Shown piece by piece: positions 1-5,130 of a DNA stretch of 5,130 bases. The position numbers were made by a program, and so were the translations under genes. Below the pieces are notes generated by a model. The model was given only the letters and a program-made list of their open reading frames with translations. It was not told where the DNA came from and did no database searches. This DNA comes from Alphaproteobacteria bacterium (GTDB lineage Bacteria; Pseudomonadota; Alphaproteobacteria; UBA8366), in assembly GCA_018665505.1 (NCBI GenBank), contig JABJCS010000211.1:1-5130 (forward strand). Direction: 5' to 3'. Each line of letters starts with the position of its first letter. Within the stretch, counting starts at the first letter, position 1.

Positions 1-1983
1 AAATTCCTCTAAATCGTCCGCCGCAATGAAACTGTACTGCTCGAAAAATTTGTGGTCGGGCGGCAGATCGGCGAAAATTTCACACATCGTCGCCGCAACC
101 TGACGACCGATGCTGGTTAACTCGGCGGTCAGATCCAATCGATCCAGGACTTCGCGGACATAAGCGTTCTCGGAAAGCGAATCCATGCTCAACCGGTTAT
201 CTACCGGAATGCCGAATAGCAGATTTTCACCCAGGCTGGCATTACGGTTATATCGCCCGATATCAAACTGCTCGACGAGCGAGGAAATCGAGACGTCCGC
301 CTCCAAACGCTCGGAAAATGTTTTTCGCGCGGTCAAAATCCGCTCGGCGACATCCGGCCGGCGCTCGGGATCGATCACGCCGCGCAATCCGATCTGATAG
401 ACGTCGCGCTCGAACTCCGACAGATGTAATACTTCGATGATCCGCTCTTGTAGGCCTTCCGGTCCCTCCACGCCCGCCGCGTCGTAGTCGATCCAATCCG
501 CGTGATAGTCAAATTCGATATTGCCGGACCGAATAGCTTCCTCGAGATCGCAGTCGGATCGTTCACCATCTGCTCGTTCGCGCAGGGGGCGGTGCTTTAA
601 TCCATAGACGAGGTTGTCTCCAATTGAGCCGTTGTAGAGATACGCCTGCGGCCCGACATATGCCATCTGGCGTCCAGTCACCGCTTCCGACAGCTCGGAA
701 AGGTCTGAGCCGCCAACGGCGATTCGTCCGCGCGTCGGCTCCATCAACCGAGCCAAGAGCATCGCGAATTCCTGTTTGCCACTCGCTCCCGCGCCGACAA
801 TTGCCGTGTGCTGCCGCATGTCGACCTTGAAACTGGCACCATCGACGAGACGCGCGCCGTCTTCATCAGCAAAGGCAACATTATTGGCAACCAACTCACC
901 TTGCAGATCCGAGCGCGCATTTTCGCCCGACCGTTGCATGTCGTCGGGCAACATGCCGTCGGGATCGAATTGTTCTATTACTTGCTCGTATTTAATGCGC
1001 ACGTCTTCTTTTTGCTGATACCAGGCGAGCAATTCCTTCCAAGGAGCAGCCAATTCCTTATAGGCGGCAAGCACCGCCACCAGAGCGCCGAAGGTGAGGT
1101 CGCCTTGGATAACGAGATAGCCGCCGATCGAGAAAAAGAAGAACGGCGTTAGCTTGTCGATAAAATTATTGAGGAACTTGATAAAGAATTTACGCCGGTA
1201 AATCTCATACCGAATTTCGTAAATTCGTCCCAAGCGTTCGGCGAAGCGTGAGAGCTCCAAGTTCGATGTGTCATTCGCATGCACTTCCACAACACCGGCC
1301 ACCGATTCGCCGATATGTTCCGAAAGCCGCCGTACGTGCTGCACCCGTTGTTTACCGAGCTGGTTGACCTTCCGCTGCAGTTTCGGGATGAAATACATCT
1401 GCACCGGATAAAGCGCGATGGAGGCCATGCCGAGCATCGGGTCCTGGATCATGATAAACGCCAGGATGATCACCAGCTGCCCGCCGAAAAACAACGGATC
1501 GGCATAAGCTGCGCCGATAAAGCCACCAAGCGGTTCCACCTCCGCCGTGATAATCGGAATTAATTCGCCCTGACTGACCTTACGGAAGCGCTGCAGAGGA
1601 AACCGCAGGATTCTGTTATAGAGCTGGAAGCGAAGCCGTCGCAGCAGCCGCTCGCCCATCTGCCCCTTATAGACATTGATGTAATATTTGAACCCGCCAT
1701 TGATGAACACAAAGAGCAGGTAGCCGAAACAAAGCACGAGCAGGAATGAAATCTGATCCATGTCGAGCTTGAATTCGTAACCAAAGATTGGCGCCGTGAA
1801 AGGCGGGCCGACCGGGTCTTCGATCGCACGGTTGACGATTAGCTTTGGTAGATCGAGGGAAAGATACAAAAAAGGGTAATACGCAAGGATGACGAACAGC
1901 AAATAGATCTGCTGCTGCGCGCTATACCGCAATATATATCGAAAGATAGATGGCTCCATCGCCGCCGTCCGTGCCCCCGCCAT
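1..1983 (-). CDS. ABC exporter-type permease/ATPase fusion, 3' end missing, with atypical nucleotide-binding domain
   Basis: The frame is open from an ATG at 1983 to the left edge: 661 residues, no stop. Residues about 1-325 look like a type IV exporter transmembrane domain, with hydrophobic stretches near 26-41, 78-95, 160-180, 183-199, 278-292 and 298-308. The end of this domain (LTFGALVAVLAAYKELAAPW, 296-315) matches the family pattern before the ATPase. The ATPase domain starts near 360. Walker A is GAGASGKQ (397-404), with Gln where Ser/Thr is expected. The Q-loop is VGPQ (443-446), followed by YNGSIGDNLVYG (450-461). About 116 residues rich in charge follow, then a second similar element, ASLGENLLFG (582-591). 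The signature motif, Walker B and H-loop are not reached and should lie beyond the edge. An in-frame ATG at 1959 (residue 9, MEPSIFRYIL) is an equally plausible start; neither has a strong ribosome binding site. Transport of a product of the divergent glycosyltransferase operon is inference only. I vaguely recall similar long alphaproteobacterial transporters, some with a C-terminal cyclic-nucleotide domain, but cannot check this here. Confidence 0.88.
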   Translation of the reverse strand, partial: MAGARTAAMEPSIFRYILRYSAQQQIYLLFVILAYYPFLYLSLDLPKLIVNRAIEDPVGPPFTAPIFGYEFKLDMDQISFLLVLCFGYLLFVFINGGFKYYINVYKGQMGERLLRRLRFQLYNRILRFPLQRFRKVSQGELIPIITAEVEPLGGFIGAAYADPLFFGGQLVIILAFIMIQDPMLGMASIALYPVQMYFIPKLQRKVNQLGKQRVQHVRRLSEHIGESVAGVVEVHANDTSNLELSRFAERLGRIYEIRYEIYRRKFFIKFLNNFIDKLTPFFFFSIGGYLVIQGDLTFGALVAVLAAYKELAAPWKELLAWYQQKEDVRIKYEQVIEQFDPDGMLPDDMQRSGENARSDLQGELVANNVAFADEDGARLVDGASFKVDMRQHTAIVGAGASGKQEFAMLLARLMEPTRGRIAVGGSDLSELSEAVTGRQMAYVGPQAYLYNGSIGDNLVYGLKHRPLRERADGERSDCDLEEAIRSGNIEFDYHADWIDYDAAGVEGPEGLQERIIEVLHLSEFERDVYQIGLRGVIDPERRPDVAERILTARKTFSERLEADVSISSLVEQFDIGRYNRNASLGENLLFGIPVDNRLSMDSLSENAYVREVLDRLDLTAELTSIGRQVAATMCEIFADLPPDHKFFEQYSFIAADDLEEF

Positions 1984-2107
1984 TCAATTTCGCTGCCCCC
2001 ACGGGACGGCTCGCGCCACCCTGGTCACGCTACAGTGATTACACTAGCTTAGGCTTAACAGACCGTAAATGCCCGTAGCGAACGACAAATTCGCTCTGAT
2101 TGGTCCC
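1984..2107. promoter_or_regulatory. Divergent intergenic region between the transporter and the glycosyltransferase operon
   Basis: The two transcription units point away from each other, so this stretch must hold both promoters unless transcription starts inside a gene. It shrinks to 1984-2068 if the glycosyltransferase starts at 2069. I found no convincing -35/-10 pair on either strand. On the minus strand TGTAAT (2043-2038) resembles a -10 box but lacks the conserved second-position A, and no good -35 lies at 16-18 bases. The side near the transporter is GC-rich and the middle (about 2031-2060) is more AT-rich, as expected of a promoter zone. Confidence 0.45.
2029..2048. repeat. Small imperfect palindrome, possible operator
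   Basis: The arms AGTG (2034-2037) and CACT (2042-2045) flank ATTA. They extend outwards as GCTA on the left (2029-2032) and AGC on the right (2046-2048), with two extra bases in the left arm. The site lies about 46 bases from the transporter start and 21 or 60 bases from the glycosyltransferase start, where an operator shared by divergent promoters could lie. The perfect part is only four base pairs per arm, so chance is a real alternative. Confidence 0.2.
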
Positions 2108-3241
2108 ATGCGCATTGCCTTCTACGCTCCCATGAAACCACCGGACGATCCCGAGCCGTCGGGAGATCGCCGTGTCGCCCGCGCGTTCGTGGAAGCGCTA
2201 TCTAGAATGGGCCACGAAGTCTTCCTGGCATCGCGGTTTCGATCCTATGAAGGCAGCGGCGATGCGGCGAAGCAGGCCACGCTAAAATGCGAAGGCGAAA
2301 ACACCGCCGAGGCGTGGATCACCGCTCACCAATCCAATCCACCGGACCTTTGGTTCACCTATCACCTCTATCACAAGAGCCCGGATTGGCTGGGCCCCGT
2401 AATCGCAAATAAGTTCCAAATTCCTTATATCGTCGCCGAAGCCAGCCATGCCCCCAAACAGAAGGGAGGTCCATGGTCGATCGGATATGAACGCGCCGCC
2501 TCGGCGATCCGACAAGCGGACCGGATCATTGTGGTGAATCCCAAAGATATGCCCTGTCTGAAAACATTGCGAGGTAATGACCCAGGACTGCATTTTATCG
2601 CGCCGTTCATCGATACGCTGGTAACCCCGAACCCGGCTGCGAAAATGCAACATCGATCCACGCTCGCTGAACAGTACAATTTGGACTCCGACATTGGCTG
2701 GCTCTTCACTGCGGCGATGATGCGAGATGGCGCCAAGACAGCGTCCTTCCGGTGTCTCGCGAAGGCAATCCGCGAACGACCGGACGACCGGTTTCATTTG
2801 TTGATCGCAGGCGACGGGCCCACCCGGGCTGAGATCAAAGCCTATTTTGCCGACGATCCGCGCACGACATTTCTCGGTCTGTGCAATACGCGCCAATTGG
2901 CCGCCGTATCCGCCGCCGCTGATATATTTGTTTGGCCCGCCATCCGTGAGGGATTCGGCATGGCGTTACTTGAAGCGCAGGCGGCTGGCCTACCCGCGGT
3001 TGCCGGATATACCCCCGGGGTTGCCGCTATCATATCGGATGGAGAAACCGGCATTCTGACACCGCAAGGGAACGGGCAAGCTTTCGCGGATGCGATGCAT
3101 AGGCTATTGCACGATCCGCAAATGCGCGAAACCATGGCCAACGCAGCCCATCGAAAAGCACTTCAAGAACACTCCATAGAGCGAGCAATGAAGGAATTAG
3201 CAGAAATATTCGAAGCCCTAGAGAAGAGCCACGCAACATGA
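2108..3241 (+). CDS. GT4-type (GT-B fold) glycosyltransferase
   Basis: Family GT4 enzymes move a sugar from a nucleotide donor to an acceptor with retention of configuration, normally in the cytoplasm. From the ATG at 2108 the protein has 377 residues, typical for the family. The N-terminus goes straight into a beta strand (MRIAFYAP, 1-8), followed by PSGDRR (17-22), where a GT-B acceptor-domain glycine loop is expected. The C-terminal domain carries AGDGP (234-238) and the donor-binding E-x7-E motif as EGFGMALLE (Glu281 and Glu289), followed by AAGLPAVAGYTPG. No signal peptide or clear membrane span is visible. An in-frame ATG at 2069, immediately after a TAA, would add 13 residues without clear family character; I prefer 2108 because the beta strand starts there. 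Neither start has a good ribosome binding site. It is the first gene of the operon and its stop overlaps the next start (ATGA). The sugar and acceptor are not predictable. Confidence 0.9.
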   Translation: MRIAFYAPMKPPDDPEPSGDRRVARAFVEALSRMGHEVFLASRFRSYEGSGDAAKQATLKCEGENTAEAWITAHQSNPPDLWFTYHLYHKSPDWLGPVIANKFQIPYIVAEASHAPKQKGGPWSIGYERAASAIRQADRIIVVNPKDMPCLKTLRGNDPGLHFIAPFIDTLVTPNPAAKMQHRSTLAEQYNLDSDIGWLFTAAMMRDGAKTASFRCLAKAIRERPDDRFHLLIAGDGPTRAEIKAYFADDPRTTFLGLCNTRQLAAVSAAADIFVWPAIREGFGMALLEAQAAGLPAVAGYTPGVAAIISDGETGILTPQGNGQAFADAMHRLLHDPQMRETMANAAHRKALQEHSIERAMKELAEIFEALEKSHAT

Positions 3242-3831
3242 CCCTCATCGCGCTCATCCGCCATGCGGCGACCGGCTGGAACGAAGGCGGTCGCGTGCAA
3301 AGCACAACCGACGTACCACTCAGTGACAACGGCCGCGAAACCGTCCGCACCTGGCGGGCACCACGCCATATTGAAGAATTCGATTGGATATCAAGCCCGC
3401 TCTCGCGTGCGGTGGAGACCGCCGAGATTCTTTCCGGCACACCGCCGAGCCGCACCGACGCACGTCTGATCGAGATGGATTGGGCGGTCTGGGAAGGCCT
3501 GACCATCACCGAACTCAAGGCTGAAATAGGCAACCCTGGCGAGGCATGGCGGGCGGGCGGGCTAGATTTCAAGGCGCCCGGCGGTGAAAGCCAACGTGAA
3601 GTGCAAGAGCGTTTGCTCGCCGTCTTTCGGGAATTGGCGGATGCGGGCCGACCCACCGTCATTGTATGTCATCGGGGCGTTGTCCGGGCGACCTATTCCT
3701 TGGCCGCCGAATGGGATCAAACGACACCTTGGCCGGATACACTGGCCGATGACTGTACTCACCTATTCCGACTGCAGGCGCACGGGCACCCGAAAGTCGT
3801 GGAACTAAACGTACCGCTGACATCCAGCTGA
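3238..3831 (+). CDS. Histidine phosphatase family protein (phosphoglycerate mutase-like)
   Basis: A 197-residue protein with the histidine phosphatase signature near its N-terminus: LIRHAATGWNEGGRVQ (6-21). His9 is the expected phospho-acceptor and Arg8 its partner. It continues with TDVPLSDNGRE, the usual segment after the RxQ motif. The second phosphate-binding arginine is Arg57 in SSPLSRAVETAEIL. Glu79 with WEG (85-87), PGGES (114-118) and His145 in VIVCHRGVVR (141-150) complete the expected active site, so it should be catalytically competent. The family includes mutases and phosphatases such as CobC-type and sugar-phosphate phosphatases. The short length and lack of neighbouring cobalamin or glycolysis genes favour a small-molecule phosphatase. 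The start overlaps the previous stop by four bases and has a purine-rich ribosome binding site (3221-3228), indicating translational coupling. From the context I infer that it dephosphorylates a glycosylated intermediate or a precursor. Confidence 0.93.
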   Translation: MTLIALIRHAATGWNEGGRVQSTTDVPLSDNGRETVRTWRAPRHIEEFDWISSPLSRAVETAEILSGTPPSRTDARLIEMDWAVWEGLTITELKAEIGNPGEAWRAGGLDFKAPGGESQREVQERLLAVFRELADAGRPTVIVCHRGVVRATYSLAAEWDQTTPWPDTLADDCTHLFRLQAHGHPKVVELNVPLTSS

Positions 3832-3837
3832 GCCAAA

Positions 3838-4983
3838 ATGCCAAGTGTCCTCTATTACATTCAGCATCTTTGGGGATTGGGACACGGCCGGCGCGCAGCG
3901 GCGATTGCACGGTCGATGATTGATATCGGATGGGACGTCACCTATGTCTCCGGCGGATTCTCCGATACAAGCCACGATTTGCGCGGTGTGAAGCATGTGT
4001 CACTCCCACCGTTGAAAGCGGAGAATCCCGAAGAGGATGGCTTGATCGGAGAGAGTGGGGCCGCGCCGAATACCAATTTCTGGGATCAGCGGCGTCATTT
4101 ACTGATGGAAGCCTTCGAAAGCGCCGCACCAGACTTGTTATTGATCGAGACATTCCCTTTCGGGCGCTGGCCGTTCCGCGTGGAGCTCGAGCCGCTCCTC
4201 GATGTGGCCCGGAACCAATGCGCGATTGTTTGTTCGATCCGCGACATTTTGGAGCCGAAGGCCGAGGACCGCCGCAATCGGCAAATCGTCGATCTCATCG
4301 ACCGCTCTTTCGATTTGGTCTTGGTCCACGGAGACACCGAGTTCATGGCTCTCGACCGGACGTTTGCCTTGGCTCCCGAAATCGCAGGTAAAACCCGCTA
4401 CACAGGTTATGTTTCCGCTGGAACGACCGCACGTAGTTCGAGCGAAACTGACGGGGCCGGTGAAGTAATCGTATCGGCGGGCGGAGGCGCGACATGCGCG
4501 TCACTAATGCGGGCGGCGGCGGATGCAGCCATGAAGGACGGGCGCACTTGGCGATTTCTCATTGGACCGAATTGCCCGTCGACGGTTCGTAAATTCATGA
4601 GCAAAGGAACCAATATTGTGGTGGAACCCATCCGCCCTGACTTTCCCGACCTGCTGGGCCGCGCGGATGCCTCCATCAGTCAGGCGGGATACAATACGAC
4701 AATGGACATCGTGACCTGTGGGGTGCCGGCGGTCATGGTGCCCTATCAAGGGATGGGTCAGACCGAACAATACCTGCGAGCCGAACGCCTGGCGGATTTA
4801 GGTCGGGTCGCTTTAGTGCCGGAATCGAACGTCTCCGACAAAACTCTTCTCGCAGCGCTTAAAGAAGCGGAATGTGGTCAAAGCCAACTGACCGGGAAAC
4901 TGAATTTGAATGGCGCCGTGGAAACTGCAGACATTCTTGCCAACTTTCTGAAAACTAGGATTTCCACCAAAGAGCGGATATAA
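3838..4983 (+). CDS. MurG/GT28-like predicted glycosyltransferase
   Basis: A 381-residue GT-B fold protein. The N-terminus has QHLWGLGHGRRAAAIA (9-24), the glycine-histidine loop typical of predicted glycosyltransferases related to MurG (COG4671-like, from memory). Family-like segments follow: ETFPFGRWPFRVELEPLL (104-121), VHGDTEFMALDRTF (163-176) and TGYV (189-192). The C-terminal nucleotide-sugar domain starts with VSAGGGA (212-218) and has SQAGYNTTMDI (281-291), GVPAVMVPY and a following Glu-Gln (310-311), matching the donor-binding region of the GT28 C-terminal domain. No membrane span or signal peptide is visible, so it probably works on the cytoplasmic side. It starts six bases after the phosphatase stop with only a weak ribosome binding site, so coupled translation is likely. 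Its substrate is unknown. It is not MurG itself: the sequence differs widely and no peptidoglycan genes are nearby. Confidence 0.88.
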   Translation: MPSVLYYIQHLWGLGHGRRAAAIARSMIDIGWDVTYVSGGFSDTSHDLRGVKHVSLPPLKAENPEEDGLIGESGAAPNTNFWDQRRHLLMEAFESAAPDLLLIETFPFGRWPFRVELEPLLDVARNQCAIVCSIRDILEPKAEDRRNRQIVDLIDRSFDLVLVHGDTEFMALDRTFALAPEIAGKTRYTGYVSAGTTARSSSETDGAGEVIVSAGGGATCASLMRAAADAAMKDGRTWRFLIGPNCPSTVRKFMSKGTNIVVEPIRPDFPDLLGRADASISQAGYNTTMDIVTCGVPAVMVPYQGMGQTEQYLRAERLADLGRVALVPESNVSDKTLLAALKEAECGQSQLTGKLNLNGAVETADILANFLKTRISTKERI

Positions 4984-4990
4984 GATTCGC

Positions 4991-5130
4991 ATGTCGGACA
5001 ATCCAACAAACCCGGATCCATGGATTAAATTCGAAGCTGAATTCGACGCTTGGGCAACCGCCAAGCGGGAGGCCTTGCTCTGGTGGCGCGACGACGACGC
5101 AACGGCGCCGAGCACTCAATTGACACAATT
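4991..5130 (+). CDS. Polysaccharide deacetylase-like protein, N-terminal fragment
   Basis: The frame is open from an ATG at 4991 to the right edge, giving 46 residues. The diagnostic element is LLWWRDDDATAP (29-40). An aspartate pair after a hydrophobic strand is the first catalytic motif of NodB/CE4-type deacetylases, and a WWRDDDA form near the N-terminus is what I recall from alphaproteobacterial deacetylase-like proteins next to glycosyltransferases. The N-terminus is polar with no signal peptide, so the protein is probably cytoplasmic, unlike secreted chitin or peptidoglycan deacetylases. It lies seven bases after the preceding stop, with a purine-rich stretch (4971-4978) as a rather distant ribosome binding site. 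The zinc-binding histidines would lie beyond the edge, so the family call rests on one motif plus context. Confidence 0.7.
   Translation, partial: MSDNPTNPDPWIKFEAEFDAWATAKREALLWWRDDDATAPSTQLTQ

Noticed and set aside
253..600. Possible frameshift or inserted foreign segment in the transporter's ATPase domain
   Set aside because: The frame continues without a stop on both sides, codon use is like the rest of the gene, and a recognisable ATPase-like element resumes in the same frame at residue 582. An in-frame family-specific expansion explains it better.
808..1152. Plus-strand open frames over the transporter (for example 808-1152 and 1279-1563)
   Set aside because: They lie opposite the continuous 661-codon transporter frame, whose ATPase and permease motifs are clear.
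1984..2068. Sigma-70-type promoter pairs for either direction
   Set aside because: TGTAAT on the minus strand and TAGCTT on the plus strand are partial -10 matches only, and no acceptable -35 lies at the correct spacing, so I did not annotate specific promoters.
2282..2896. Open frame of 204 codons on the minus strand
   Set aside because: It is fully antisense to the GT4 glycosyltransferase, without family motifs or plausible upstream signals.
3030..3662. Open frame of 210 codons on the minus strand
   Set aside because: It runs antisense across the junction of the glycosyltransferase and phosphatase, both supported by catalytic motifs. Its translation is rich in Ser, Arg and Pro and has no recognisable domain, typical of a shadow frame in GC-rich DNA.
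4984..4990. Terminator between the second glycosyltransferase and the deacetylase
   Set aside because: The gap is only seven bases and I see no hairpin followed by a T-run; the genes appear to be co-transcribed.

Overview
The window looks like part of an alphaproteobacterial chromosome, perhaps Rhodospirillales-like. This is inferred from moderately high GC with GC-leaning third positions, tight gene packing, and the style of the protein families; no phylogenetic marker is present. There is no RNA gene, CRISPR array, insertion sequence or attachment site that I can support.

Layout: positions 1-1983 (minus strand) hold most of a large ABC exporter-type protein, with the permease first and the ATPase domain after it. 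The gene is cut off by the left edge before the signature motif and Walker B. Its reading frame stays open for all 661 codons. An intergenic stretch of about 85-124 bases, carrying a small imperfect palindrome, separates it from a divergent plus-strand operon. That operon encodes a GT4-type glycosyltransferase (2108 or 2069 to 3241), a histidine phosphatase (3238-3831, ATGA overlap), a MurG/GT28-like glycosyltransferase (3838-4983, 6-base gap), and the first 46 residues of a polysaccharide deacetylase-like protein (4991 to beyond the right edge, 7-base gap).

How the genes may work together (inference): two glycosyltransferases of different subfamilies, a small phosphatase and a deacetylase without a visible signal peptide fit a cytoplasmic pathway. 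Such a pathway would build a small glycan or glycolipid, removing a phosphate and an acyl group on the way. The divergent transporter is a candidate for exporting the product. The substrate cannot be read from the sequence.

The most unusual part is the transporter's ATPase domain. Its Walker A motif ends Gly-Lys-Gln instead of Gly-Lys-Ser/Thr. The segment after the Q-loop is expanded by more than 100 residues and contains a second copy of the 'SxGxNLxxG' element that normally occurs once.
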